A stretch of 64,000 nucleotides of DNA from the NCBI GenBank assembly GCA_038373885.1, contig JAWZYV010012390.1, positions 124,001-188,000 of the forward strand, in the 5' to 3' direction. The notes under the pieces were generated by a model, which had not been told where the DNA came from, searched no databases, and saw only the letters and a list, made by a program, of their open reading frames with translations. Both the position numbers and the translations under genes were made by a program. Origin of the DNA: Cheiracanthium punctorium. Lineage: Eukaryota > Arthropoda > Arachnida > Araneae > Cheiracanthiidae. Positions 1 through 12,138 of this stretch are shown one piece after another. Position 1 is the first letter of the stretch, and each line of letters starts with the position of its first letter.

Positions 1-826
1 ATCATGAAAATCTCCAGTAAGAATCATCGGTAATTCATGATAATTATTAGAATGCAGGAAGTGTCCATGTTGTAGTATTATTCTTTAACTGTTTTCTTAT
101 ACCATTGTTGCGTCTTTCTTGGGTTTGAATGGGGGGGGATGTTCATAGTCTAGTATTATACTTTAACTGTGTTCTTTAATTGATAGTTTCCTCCATTTGT
201 TGGGTTCGAATGCAGGTAGTGTAAATTTTTAAATTTTTGTGTTTTTCTATCACAGTGTTCTTAAGCGTTGATTCGAAACCTACCAGCTTAAGCGCTGGTA
301 GGTTTCAAATTATTATTCTGCATCCGTGTTTTTAAACTGCAGGTTCTGACTATTGTTTGGGATTGATAGCAGCCAGGGTCCATTTCTTTGTGGTGTTCCA
401 TCCCAGTGTTAAAGCGTAGCTCCGTCTTGAGGTTGGGTTAGAATCCACGGAATGTCCATTTGTTATTCTTTTATTTTATTCTTAAACCTTTTACAACCAG
501 TGCAGCCTTTGCAGTTTCTTTGTGGTGTTACATACCCGTGTTCTTAAACCGTTGTTCTGTCTGGATATCGGGTTACCTTCAAGGAAGTGTCCGTGTTGAA
601 CTATTATTCTTTCACTGTTCTCTTAAAACGTTTTCCCGTAGGGTTTGAATCGAGAGAATGTCTATGCTGTGATATTTTTCTTTAACTGTGTTCCTAAACT
701 GGTGTTTTCTTCTGTCGATTGGTATAGAATTCACGTAGGATCTATTACTGCGTTTTTCTATGGCAGTGTTTTTAAACCTTTGTTTTCCTCTGCTTGTTTT
801 GCTCGAAGTATTATTCTGTTTAAAAA
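1..826. repeat. Degenerate ~78-bp minisatellite
   Basis: About ten diverged units carry the recurring words ATTATTCTTTAACTGTGTTC, TTAAACC.TTGTTT and GGGTTYGAAT. The 'GTGTTCTTAAAC' word falls near 88, 167, 250, 322, 401, 474, 538, 618, 687 and 766, so spacing is mostly 64-83 bp. Units contain many indels. The array runs off the left edge of the window, so its true length is unknown. The short open frames in it are incidental. Confidence 0.75.
275..306. repeat. Perfect 13-bp stem hairpin in the minisatellite
   Basis: GAAACCTACCAGC at 275-287 is perfectly complementary to 294-306, with a 6-nt loop (TTAAGC). It sits inside one minisatellite unit and is absent from the others, so it looks like a small insertion or a locally rearranged unit. 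Confidence 0.8.
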
Positions 827-2007
827 TTTACATTTGGCTCATTATTATAAGTAACTCAAAAACACATGAGCAATATTAAAAGATTACATACTATTTAAGT
901 ACAAACAAACAATATTTATGTATCATGGCAACCAATCATGTCAAGTTTTAACTCATAATTCCATTAAATATTGTAATAATGCAATTGAAAACATGTGAGT
1001 AAAGCGACGGAGCTTGGACTACAGAATGCACCATTGTGCCACTTTCTGTATTCGGTGCTGCTAAAATTTTGGGGGGAGGATTGTGTTAAGTTTTTATTTA
1101 AAAGGGGAGCCAATGATCATTATAATGGTTAGTACAAATTTTGCGCTGTGCATATGAGAGAAATATTAAAATCTTACCTGAAATGTATCCCCATATAGAC
1201 ACTACTAAATCCTAAAATTTTGTTTACTCAAATAATAACTATATTTTTTCCAGACATGTCTTTATTTATTTGTATATTATATTCATTGCACATATAGTTT
1301 ATAATTAACACATTCTAAGTAACACCTTACGACTAATGATTTCAGATAATTATATTCAAAATAGGGTACCCTAACAATTTGCATATTAACCTTAAATTTA
1401 TTTAAACCATATCTTTACTTATAGAAATATTTATCTAAAAAATTTTCCAATTAATTAAATCCCATCTTTACAAATATATTATCTCAATATTAATCAAACC
1501 ATTATAATACGCAGCAAATACAAGTAATGCAGGATGAATTTTTTATCGCTGAAATTTTTATCAAGCAGTGCCTTCTCTCATCGACTGTGAGACATTTGCA
1601 AAATCTTAAATAAAATACATATCAATAAGAGTGCATCCTGCATTAACTCAAAAATATTGAAATACACTTAATACAAACAAAATTAGTAAAGTCAATTTGA
1701 TCACACATTAATTTCGTGCCAAGACCGAACCAAGTGCGCTTCATACAAACTAAAATATCAAATGAAGTCAAATTAATCATACCATGTTAGGGCAGGTGAA
1801 ATACTTCTCCAGTTCATAACTTTCCGTAGCTGACATAGTCCGAGCATAGGGTTAGTACATCTGTTGGGAGCACTATCATTATTGTGGATAGTTCTTTTCC
1901 TCAAACTGGATATTCCTTGCGCTTAATTAGAATCGTGATGCACTTTATATGGATACTGTCGTTAATCAAGAATTCATAGTCTCTCTCCTCAGATTTAATG
2001 CACCAAT
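827..2007. other. AT-rich stretch, no gene seen
   Basis: No coding or RNA gene is supported. The one structure is a perfect 12-bp inverted repeat, TAATGCAGGATG at 1525-1536 and its complement at 1634-1645, which could bound a 121-bp MITE remnant. Confidence 0.5.
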
Positions 2008-2318
2008 CAAATGAAACAATGTAGATCGCACAAAGAGCTGGGAAGAAAAAAAACAGTCAAGCAACAGCAGTCGGTAATTTTTCTTTGAAATATTTTGTAA
2101 ATTTCATCTTCAACCAGGGATTTAAAAAGTGAGTCGCATTTTAGGAGAATGACTTTCAATAAGCGCTAAGCGGAACAGCTCGATCTCCGAAAAATAATTT
2201 TTTAAATGAACGAAATTCAAGTACATGAAATAATGTAGATTGCATAATTAGCAGGGAAGAATGAATAGTCGAGCAACAGCAGTCGGTAATTTTTCTTTGA
2301 AATATTTAGTAACTTTCA
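2008..2318 (+). repeat. Direct duplication of ~95 bp
   Basis: The segment at about 2008-2105 recurs at about 2224-2318. Both carry GCAACAGCAGTCGGTAATTT followed by TTCTTTGAAATATTT, and both begin with an AATGTAGAT-like block. The offset is about 214 bp. No function is suggested. Confidence 0.75.
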
Positions 2319-2354
2319 ATATTAGGCAGAGATAGAAGAAGTGGCAGGCAGTAA

Positions 2355-2630
2355 CCCATTTATGCCTAGCGTCCCTTTTTTGGGACGGCATTTTCGCTAT
2401 CATTCGAAAACGTTAATTATTTTTCCTAGTCTTTATTCGCTAGTATTGAACCTCAATTCCACAAAATATTTTAATATGGCCACGTAGGATGTTGACATTT
2501 CAATTTTTATACATAATGATTTTAAATGAAATCATCCCTTGTTCAAAAAGTTGACATCAGAAATTTATCAATTACTGCTGGTGTTAGCAAAAATCGAAGA
2601 AAGTCGAAAAAATATCCAGGCACGAATGGG
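2355..2630 (+). mobile_element. piggyBac-type MITE, copy 1
   Basis: This is a 276-bp element with short inverted ends (CCCATTTATGCCT at the left, complement of AGGCACGAATGGG at the right). It abuts TTAA on the right (2631-2634) and a mutated GTAA on the left. A subterminal hairpin CGTCCC-TTTTTT-GGGACG follows the left end. It is about 96% identical by eye to the copy at 14116. There is no coding capacity. The TTAA target and CCC ends point to mobilisation by a piggyBac transposase; that assignment is inferred from the ends alone. Confidence 0.8.
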
Positions 2631-2634
2631 TTAA

Positions 2635-5600
2635 GAATCTCAGGGAATTTCTAATAATCAATTTTTATTTTCTTCAAACAGCGACGAAAAAGACATCCAG
2701 CCGAAGGCATCGGACGATTTCAGGAGAAATGAGACTGGGTCTCAAACCCTTCAATCTTCCGAGAGGATTGGCTTGCGTTTTCGAAATTTCAAATCCAACT
2801 GACAAAACCGTTACTGAAGTTCTGTAGCTTGACGTACGCCAATTTGGCTAATTCTTATGTTTTTGGCTCAATGTCACAGTATCCACTGCATATTTTTGAT
2901 TGTAGCCAATGGAGATAAAAAATCACATGGGGGCTTCCCTTTTCCTTGCAAACCTGAAAATTATGAGTTTTTTGACTCTGTCTGGCGAAACGATTCCTTG
3001 CATCGCAGTTTCGTTGTTTACAGAAATATGATATCGCCCAGTGTGGTCTTGAGATTCATTCTCTGAAAATTCGAAGTCTGGGCGGTCCCCGTGTGAATGA
3101 ACTCTGGGAACTTTGAGGGAAAAAAACTGTATTTTATACTTGCAGTAATCTTAAAAACTTCGCATATACTTGTGAGGTATTAAACTTCACCTTTTCCAGA
3201 GCATGATTGAAAAATGCCATGCCTTCGCATAACAGGTGCGTAGGCCTTGTTTATCGGAGGTGACGGGTTGGGTCGCCGCCTGTAACAACAGTGAGAGACA
3301 AACAGCAGGATCGCCGCCTGTTCAGCGAAAGGCTTCCCACAGTGGCTCTGACAAGAGCCGGTCCACTTATCCACTGAACAGAGTCATCAGGCAAGATCTT
3401 GCTTCAAAACGGGTAGGGAGTAATGTCGACACGTAATGAGCACAGTCGACGTTTGCAGGAACGAACGCTCGAGGGCTGTTCCGCAAATGAAGGTAGCAAG
3501 GGGGGGAAAAGATACATCACTTCCTTTATTGAGCGTTACTTCCCTCAGAAAAAAAACTGAGTTACTCCCTAGTTGCGCCTAAAGAAGTTTTACTTCAAAA
3601 ACTCTGTGTTGTCATTGTAGTTGTTGTCGCTATCTTATCTTTGAACTCATCTCCCCAATTTTACTGTGTGAAACAAATCCGAGCGTCCAGTAAATCACGG
3701 GACCTGTCTGCTTTATCTAGCAAAGCAGTGAAAAGTCATTAATTCCTACAATATTTCATTACAAATTATACAATATTCATTTTAGAATACAATATTGTAG
3801 TAATTACTGGCTTTGCATGACCTCAGTGTAGTATTTTTTCAATGAAATATGCTATTTTACACATTTTCATAAGTTGCGACCCCTAGACATGATACAAAAT
3901 AGGAAAACTAAATATAATATTAATTAGTACATGAGAGAGCATCAATTTATTAATGTCTGGTTGAGGCAATTGTGGTTTGCTCCACCCTAATGGACATGCC
4001 TTAGTTGCGTTTTCGCATGCTACAGGTTTTGACGTACTTTTGCAACTATGCATTCGCTTTTGTCTACCTAGTTTGCTGCTAGCCGCGAAAATGAATGCAG
4101 TTGGAGTAACTGAATCAATTTTCACGATGTGTGTGGTTCCTGAACAAAGTATTAGTATTAAGTTTGACAACTTTGTTCCAAAAATAAAAAATGAATATTT
4201 TTCAGTGAATTTAATGTTTTATTTCTGATATCACCTATGAAGTAAATTGTGCAGAGAAACAAATTAAATTTGCAGTAAATGATCCTTAAAAAATTTAGCA
4301 GCTTTTAATTAAATTTTTGCATAAATTTATAGGTGTGGCTAATAATTTGACCAGACTCTAGAAATGGGAGATTGCATATAATTTCATTTCATATAAACTC
4401 TTACTCAATCTACCTGAAATCATAAGTTTAATTAAGGGCCGTCCTGTACTTTGCCTTTCTGACTGATTACTAAAACAAGAAAAAAAAAAAGAAAAGACTG
4501 ATAAATGTGTTTTTACAAGAATTTTCATTTTCTCTTCAGTAAAGGATCTGAAACATTTCAAACGGTATAAAATGTTATAAAATACCAAAAATATATATAT
4601 TTATAATATCTTCATAAATGAAAATTCTTTGAAAACTACATAATCTAGAGTAAAATAATGAAGAAAGCACTAAATCATTAGTTTAAAAAAAAAGTGTTGC
4701 TGCTTTATTGCACAAAGTATGCCAACAATTCAGTTTTATCCCTGTTTCTTGAATATATTTTACTGAAATAAAATAATGCGCTCTTTATATTAAGATGTCA
4801 GACTCTGCTATAGAAGAATGAAGGTATAGAAGCTTTCGCTGAGATATGTGCTGAAATTCATAAAGCATTTTATGGTCCTTTATCAGGTAAATATTTATGC
4901 AGAAAACGAACAAGCTTAGGGAAAAGAAATGTGCCTAAGATCTCGCTGAATAAAGATATGCTCCAAAACGAATATCCTTAAACATAATGATGCTATTTAC
5001 TTTCATTCCTATTGCAGACACGTAAACCACATTTTCTCAATGTTGCATTCAGTGATGGTCTTCACATTAAAAATGAATCTGCATATGCTTCGGTAAAATA
5101 TTGAGTGCTCTTATATTAAATTAATACAAAAAAATTAAGTATAAAATAGATAAAGATGAAAAGTAAACAACAATATTTTAAATATGTTAATTACACGTTT
5201 TAATTTTAATGTAGTATTTTAATTTTAAGCTATATTTTTCCACAGCATTTAGTCAAATGGGTTTGCTTACTCGTTTTTAAACAGTGGTCAAAAATTTCCG
5301 TTCACATCGAAATTTTCAATCTTGTTACCAGATTTCGGCAACAAAACTACGGTACTGCAAATTTATTTTTTTATATTCTCCCAAGTAGTTTGAAATTACA
5401 CTCAGGAGAAAATTAAATTCGATCTTAACGGTTCCAGATCAAGAAATGGTAACGCATGGTGGTGCACAGCAAATGATAAGCTGCCACGTCTTTTGTGTCG
5501 AAGAAATATTTTGTTTACAAAATAAATATACATACGTTCGTTCGGAAATGCATGATTGCTGTGAATTAATCCATAAATTGTTTGTAGAGTTTGTAAGTAT

Positions 5601-5826
5601 TTTCTTATATTTATTATTTCATATGTGTCAATTTCTTTGTTTCTATTAAAATGAGCAAAGGAAGTAAAAAAAACCGAGGATGTCCGATTTAGTCCCCCTT
5701 ATGTCCCCTTTAGTGACTCTCGTTTTTGGCAGAGAAACCGAATTTTTCTGTAGTAGATTTTTTGATAAAGTCCAAGTAATCATAAAACATGTAGCATTGA
5801 CGACATCCAAAAACTCCAAACAAATA
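2635..5826. other. Intergenic DNA, nothing assignable
   Basis: Mostly AT-rich. A GC-richer patch at 3220-3480 holds two TCGCCGCCTGT words about 50 bp apart, but no coding frame or RNA can be supported. A 95-codon open frame at 3883-4170 on the minus strand lacks any family resemblance that I can name and is treated as chance. Confidence 0.4.
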
Positions 5827-6007
5827 TAAAGGATGTCCTAAAAGCACTGTCTATGCTTTTATTCCTTAAATATATATCATATATATGTGCAGTAAAATAC
5901 AAAGTTTGGTAAAATAAGGTATACAGAAAATTTTATGGTATCGATTAAAATTTTCAGGGGATTAAACCTGAGTAAATGCAAAATTTAAATTTTTACACAG
6001 CCCCCGT
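5827..6007 (-). repeat. Dispersed repeat R2, inverted copy
   Basis: This segment is the reverse complement of a ~180-bp repeat also found at 10357-10532 and 15593-15775. Shared blocks include a CCTGAAAATTTTAATCGAT-like core, TTTAAGAAATAAAA, and a terminus of the form GTCAGTTTTTGGGACACYCTGTA. That terminus resembles ends seen on mariner-related MITEs in arthropods. The class is inferred. Confidence 0.65.
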
Positions 6008-6333
6008 CCAAAAAATCCCGAATTAACCCTTTAAATTCAGTACTAGGATCCAGAAATAAAATATATAATTAGTTCATCAAAATTATACTGGAATACTTCC
6101 ATAATGACTATAAAACAAAAAAATTTCCCCCAAAAAAATCCTTCATAACTTTCTTCGATGTTCCATTTTTGGAATATTCTCATGTAACGTCATCTTTCCT
6201 GTTCTATATTTGCTTCATGTAAACAACAAAAATCTGTATGATAAATCTAAAATTTTATGCAGAAATAAATGTTTACTTGATAATTTGGAGTGAAATTTCT
6301 AAAATTTAAGCAAAACCAAATTAAAAAAAATTA

Positions 6334-7421
6334 GGGGAAGTTGGCCTAAAATAATCCCAGCGGGTTAAAACACCCGCCTATGTTTTCTTCCACACAAGCA
6401 GTGCTATCTCATTCATAACACATATACTAGTTGACAAAGTCAAGAATAAGCAATGGCGATAGTTAAATGGTCGGTGTATTACTTAGCTGAGTGGAATTTT
6501 TCAAGAAGCTGGGTTTTATCATATCTCTTATAAGGTAAGCACTAACTTTCCTATTTATTTAGAAATACATTCTTTGATGCACAGAAATATGGCTTGGTTT
6601 ACTTAATAGAGTATGTTTTTAGATGTGAATTGCACTTGTTTAGTTTTTATGTTTCTTGGAGTGTTTCAGTAATATGACCTAAAGGTGGCAGACATAATGC
6701 CGGGTAAAATGATCCATCGACTGAAGAAATTCCAGTACCAGGTCCTAGTCACCATGGCAACCCTTCAGACGTTCTCAAAATGCTTGACTCCCCATTACAT
6801 TATTTAACTAATTTCTGCATCTATTGTAAGCCATAATTTTTTAATTATATTTTCGAAATATTCCATTCAGGGGCGTAGCCAATGGGGGGGGGTAGAGGGG
6901 TCATAACCCCCCCCCCCATGAGGAATTTTTTTCCATACAAAATGTATATTCTTCTACATTATCACACACACGTATACATATATATGAGTTGTAGTAGTCG
7001 TAACCCCCCAAGAAAAACTTCTGGCTACGCCCCTAATTCCATCTGATTGTTCGTGATACTTTTATATTTCAAAATTTTCATAAAATGACTTATACATACT
7101 ATATGACTGTAAAAATTATTTTATTTAATTATTTACTGTCATAATTATTTTTACATTTTTCATTTTGCCGATAAAAAACAATTTACAGTCATTTTTGAAT
7201 GAAGAATCATTTTGCCTTTGGGTGCGAGTAAAATGATCCTTTTGACATATTTTTAAAATTCTATTTTTTTCATAACTTAGGTTGGGCTTAAAATATTATT
7301 AAAATGTGTTTATGATGCAAAGTATAGTGTAAAATATTGTCGCAAAGGGACAAAGTTTTATTTATCATTTATGGTATTTTATGCAAGTTTTCCTCTTAAG
7401 GGGATCATTTTGGGCCACTTC
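6334..7421. mobile_element. Dispersed TIR element 'A', copy 1
   Basis: The left end GGGGAAGTTGGCCTAAAATA and the complement of the right end (GAAGTGGCCCAAAATGATCC) form inverted termini, flanked by TA at 6332-6333 and 7422-7423. A second, interrupted copy lies at about 46495-49440 and shares long stretches with it. The word AAAATGATCC recurs inside the element. There is no open reading frame of note, so it is non-autonomous. The TA target suggests the Tc1/mariner/pogo group, by inference. An hAT MITE is inserted at 6868-7035. Confidence 0.7.
6868..7035. mobile_element. hAT-type MITE, empty site known
   Basis: This 168-bp element has ends CAGGGGCGTAGCCA and, on the complement of the right end, TAGGGGCGTAGCCA. 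It is flanked by ATTCCATT (6860-6867) and ATTCCATC (7036-7043), an 8-bp target duplication with one mismatch. The paralogous copy of the host repeat near 49046 reads ATTCCATTTATTG with no insertion, so boundaries and duplication are confirmed within the window. The interior contains poly-C/poly-G runs and no coding sequence. Confidence 0.85.
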
Positions 7422-8340
7422 TAATGTAATTTTAAAAGTAGTGTTATATTTCATAAGAAACGTATTGCAAAAATGCATAAAATAACAATAAAAATAATTT
7501 TATGCTTGCATACACTTGACTAATAGTACAAATAAATGCAATTTAAAAAATGTAAAATAACCTCATCAAGGAAGAATAAAATATTTTATTCTTAAGAGGG
7601 TGTTTAGAATTTCAACCAGTTATGCGAAGTTTTGTAACATGCTAAAACACAAATTCATTATATCACTTTTCAGCCGTTTTTTTCAATGTCTATGGTGGGA
7701 AGTGTACAGGGAGATTTTTCTTGCATTCAAAACGCATGTTTACTTTACTTTTTTTTGGCATAATATAAAAGTGCCCTTATTATGTAGCTACGTAATGTGC
7801 ATCTGAATTTTTTTCAAACTTCGACTGATGGGCACGGCGTGCACGTACAATGTTATTTTAGGCTTCGTCTGAAACAAATTTAAAATAATTTCTTTTCTAA
7901 AATTCTAATATCCGCAAATGTCTCCAGGTGTAATCAGCTCAAAACTATTATTTGTTTCTTCTTCATCAGTAATGTACCAGTTTTCATCAAGGGGCAATTG
8001 ACAGATATCTGTGATTGACTTGTTTCAACCATCGATAAAGAATTTTTTTTTTAAATCAACATTATCTGTAATTAGAAATTTCTTCGACTGCACCATGTAC
8101 ATTGTTGTTACATACATCTATACAAATTCTTACTGAAATGGTTTCAAAAAATTGCAAAGCGTAGAAATAAAAACATGTGACTTGATGTCACTCCCTCCCA
8201 CATTTTCCCTCTGCATAAAAAGAACTTAAAACAAATAAACAAACCCTCGTGTAGAACACATGCTCTATGCTAACAGAATAAACAAGCACCTGAGATCAAA
8301 TAAGAGGAATGCAGCAATAACCACCCTCCTTTTGTTTAAG
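7422..8340. other. AT-rich stretch, no gene seen
   Basis: Nothing beyond low-complexity AT-rich sequence. The short open frame at 7600-7806 has no recognisable features. Confidence 0.4.
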
Positions 8341-8358
8341 GGGTAAGAGATAAGACAA

Positions 8359-8406
8359 CTTCCCCTTACCCCGCTCCTCTCTAGAGGGGAGCGGGGTAAG
8401 GGGAAG
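8359..8406. repeat. 48-bp near-perfect GC-rich palindrome
   Basis: The arms are 24 bp each, centred between 8382 and 8383, with a single T/G mismatch (8378 against 8387). The left arm starts CTTCCCCTTACCCCGCTCC. The palindrome is strongly GC-rich within an AT-rich setting and has almost no spacer, so a cruciform is possible. Fragments of the same words (AAGGGGTAAGAG, CTCCTCTCTAG) lie on either side. Confidence 0.9.
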
Positions 8407-8460
8407 GATCTCTACTCCTCTCTAGTCCTTCACCCTTCAAAAATATTTAAAATATCATGT

Positions 8461-8880
8461 GATACCCTTGATTTCGTATATCGTTACATGCCAATGTTCC
8501 TTTTTTGGAACATAGCATTTTTATGCAAGAAAAGATATCTTGCTGTTATTTGAATTTCTTTTATTATATGTCTTTGAATCTACCCTTTGGTAATACAGGA
8601 ATTTTAGTTTGGGTATTTGGGTAATTTTAGGGTGAATTTGAATTTTTGGGAATTTTATAGAACATTTTTCCTTGTGTACTGCAAACATTGTAAAAAAAGG
8701 CGATTTTTAGAATTTTTTCTGGGCTCAAATTTTTACGTTTAAAAAATAAATAGTACATCAAAGAATCAATCACACTGTCAGTAATAAACAGTATGTTTTT
8801 CTAATTGATATATAACAGTTTATTTAAAAAATATATTAAGCATGATGTTGCAAAAAAGGAATATTGGCATGTACAAGGTT
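8461..8880. mobile_element. piggyBac-like MITE, second family
   Basis: TACATGCCAATGTTCCTTTT near 8485 is matched by its inverted counterpart near 8876, and TTAA follows the right end (8881-8884). The left outer end (GATACCCTTG) is diverged and appears to carry a ~14-bp insertion before TACATGCC. As in the 276-bp family, a subterminal hairpin with a T6 loop is present, here ATGTTCC-TTTTTT-GGAACAT. No coding sequence was found. Confidence 0.55.
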
Positions 8881-8884
8881 AATA

Positions 8885-10356
8885 AAATGTGCACGATGAA
8901 TTAATTAGTTGATACTCAAAACTCCAGCCTTCTATCCGAAAAAGAAGGCTCAGAGATATGAAAGTAAATGTATGTTGGCTTAAACCACTTTTCAATGGCT
9001 CTCGAATAGAAAAAAATGACATCGGAAGATCGCGTTTCCATGGATGCCCAGAAATCGCAGCTCATTCAGGAGTTTTCTTCACTTTTTTCAATAGCGCCGT
9101 GTTCCATACATCCATGTACATACAGGACGGAAGCGATGTCTTGCTGGAAATCTAGCTTTTCACCACTATGTAAAATCAGTACATACTCTCCAATTCTATG
9201 CCCACGGTCACTCAAGGATCGTCTTTGGATATAAGGGAAGCTAGCTTCGGTTTATTTCTATGGATAGCAATCTTAAACTTGTTGTCTACCTGTGGTTAGT
9301 GCGTTTCGGCTCTGCCTGCTGCCTTCTATCGCAAATTAAAGAGCGGCAAATTGTTTTGTGGAAAAATAACTTTTTGTATATCGCTGTGCATAACTCTTTC
9401 TTTTTACTTAATTTCTTTGAACAGTATATACCGTATACCTCGGCGTATAACAGGCACTTTTAAGTCTTAACTTCGAAAAATTACTTCATTTTTTTGTGTG
9501 CGTGTTTTACACCGAATATAAAATGCATGATATAAATTGCTTGACCTATCCTAAATGTGTTTTACACGCCAGAGCATAATATATACCGGGATATACGATA
9601 TATTTAACCACATACCATTCCGGTGCGAGTAAATTCTCATGAATCTATCAAACCTGAAGATTATACAGAATTAGGGGCTTCTAAGAATGTAGGTTCTCAA
9701 TTCATAAAATCACCCAGTAAAATTTTATTTATATTATTTTAAATGCCATTGTTATTTTTTAGTACCATTTTCAAAATAGTAAAGTTTTTTATTTAAATGT
9801 ATTTTTAACAAAATTAGACCCAGAGCTATAAACAGTCGTTTATATAATTATTTTTTTTTCTAATGAGTGTATTCTTGCTCCAGATAACTAATTATGAACT
9901 TACTATGCAAATCAAAAGGCTGCTGGTCATTTTTGGTATTTTATTTTTGCCAATACCAGACGTATATCATAATGTTTTTGACTCAAATCTGGCGTAAGGT
10001 TGGTTCGGCATCAGCACCGTTTAAGCTGACACCGATCCAAAGCCATGCCATTACGATGAATATCTTTTGGTCACGAGGAGGTGATTTTGACGTATTCGGT
10101 ACCACTAACTCAACATTGGGCTGGAATGCATGTGTCGGTCCATAACGTATCCACCAGGGTTGTGTTTGCTAAGTATTCACAAATTACGAAAGAAAACATT
10201 AATTACATAAATACATACTTTTCTGTCATCGGTATTGCATAAACCCTTACCAACTTTGTTTATCTCTGAGCCTATTTATGAAGAAAAGCTGAAATTTCGT
10301 ACATAAAATAATTAATGTGTTGGACATATTTCACTAACTGAAAAATTTTATCATTC
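8885..10356. other. Intergenic DNA, nothing assignable
   Basis: AT-rich, with a somewhat GC-richer block at 8958-9235 and another at 9990-10150. Neither gives a convincing conserved protein on either strand. The block at 8958-9235 might hold a very decayed transposase on the minus strand, but the match is too weak to call. Confidence 0.35.
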
Positions 10357-10532
10357 GGGGCCCGTATAAAAATTTAAATTTTGTATTTATTACGATTTAA
10401 TCTCCTGAAAATTTTAATCGATACCTTAAAATTCTATAATTTATTTACGTAATTTTGTATTTTATTGTATATGTCTGTGATCAATATTTAAGAAATAAAA
10501 GTCTACGTCAGTTTTTGGGAACACTCTGTATA
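10357..10532 (+). repeat. Dispersed repeat R2, copy
   Basis: This segment shares the CCTGAAAATTTTAATCGATA core, TTTAAGAAATAAAAGTC and the end GTCAGTTTTTGGGAACACTC with the copies at 5827-6007 (inverted) and 15593-15775. It is about 176 bp long. Confidence 0.65.
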
Positions 10533-11089
10533 CGGGAAGATGATATAGTTCTTCGCTGTCTGCCCCAGTCTAAAAATATTAACTGTAACACTTTCAGACG
10601 AGATTTGCATTTGATATGAAGATACAACTAAATAAAAAAAAGAAATTTATGATTTTTCTTTTCTTTTCTGAAAGTAGCATGTTTGTCCGTTGCAGAGATT
10701 CAACAGTCGAAATCACTTCATTTGGCTGAAAATCGCAAGCCGGGTAAAGTGATGTTCATTTTGAGTTTATTTTTTATTTGTACCTTCCAAATTAATTCGA
10801 GTTTCGAAATTCGAGACAACGGAATTATATCTCTGCAATTCTCACTGGTCTCACCGACGGTTTCGTTCACAAGGCAGTTGTAGGAAAACCTGCTTTCTGG
10901 TTTAAAAAACTGGCCCATAAAATGGTAAATGTTGTTCACTCTCAGTCTTTATCGTATAAGATTATAATGATTATAAAAGTTTGCAACGTTTATTACCTCA
11001 AATCTTACATTCCACACTAAAAATTTAAACAAACTATAACAATAATCAATTGGCATTTCATTGGGTGGTGGAAAAAATTCTTGCCGAAT

Positions 11090-12138
11090 TTTAGTCATTT
11101 TTCAATCAAATTTTTCATTTTTTTCAAACAACTTTTTTTGAAAAAAATGTGCCATCATTATCGATGACCATTAGTAATTTTTAGATAGGAGCCATTACTC
11201 AATCTCCGTAAAAGTTTTGTCATTTATTGGCAAAATATCTCACCAACCGATTTTCATAGGCTTCTTCTAAACTCAATTTTACACCATTAAAGGGGTTTCC
11301 CAGATCCTGAAATAACTAATAATCGGAAGGTGCAAGGTCCTGGTTATATAATGGATACGTGAAAACTTCCCATTCAAGATCTCTCATTTTTTTCCGGATC
11401 ATCAAAGACGTATATGGTCTCACTTTGCTACAGTGGAACACAACACCCTTCCATTTCTACTGATCAAAATTGCAGCATTTCCCCCTCAATTTCTAGTTAA
11501 TCTGCTTTATTTTTGACAGTAGATATCAGAATGAATCGTTTGACCAGGTGGTAACAGCTCCTTAATATGATTGAATTCCTTCCAGTCCCACATGGAACCG
11601 AGTAAACTTTGCTTAGTGTCAAATTGGCTTGGCAAGCCTTTGCGATGATTCATCTCTTTGATCACGATCTTTTTTATATTCCTGTTGTTTGTGATCAACT
11701 TTTTGTACCCCGAAATCATTTGCTTCAAAAATATATCAATTCAATTGAGTTCGAGTACTGATTCTCAGATGGTAAATCACTTTTTTTCCTGATAATTCAT
11801 GCGACACCCAAACATCGAGCTTCTTTGTATCCATTCTCACTCAAAGGGTTTAAAACGGTTTTGTGGTGAATTTTCAGATCTTCAGCCATGTCATGGCTAT
11901 TTATATGCCAATGTTGATGAATTTCTTGAATGATATCATCCACCTTTTCAATCAAAGGAGGATCAGAGCGAGTTGCATCCTTGACATCGAAATTTACAGA
12001 GCGAAACGAGTGAACTTTTGGAAGGCTGTGTTTTCTGATACAGTGCCATGACCATAAATTGAATAAATTTTGTTGGCAGCTTGTGTTCCATTCTTACCTT
12101 TATGGAAATAGAATTTCAAAATGTTTCGAATTTTCCAT
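11090..12138 (-). pseudogene. mariner transposase pseudogene
   Basis: The minus strand encodes a decayed mariner (DD34D) transposase. Reading from the probable ATG at 12138, the N-terminal helix-turn-helix region is followed by a block matching the linker before the catalytic domain (a GRP-like segment, then DVWVPHEL-like residues eroded to LGVA). Near 11620-11530 comes WDWKEFNHIKELLPPGQTIH, diagnostic of mariner transposases. A degraded HQDNARPH region lies near 11430 and LAPSDY, holding the third catalytic Asp, near 11320. The length matches the usual ~345 codons. Many stops and frameshifts are present and no intact domain survives. Terminal repeats could not be fixed. Confidence 0.85.

Noticed and set aside
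3883..4228. Overlapping 83- and 95-codon frames on both strands
   Set aside because: No family resemblance, no promoter or splice context; one strand at most could be real and neither can be supported.
8958..9234. Possible decayed transposase on the minus strand (a QQD-like word)
   Set aside because: The match is short and the expected SPDLNP-type motif is not convincing.
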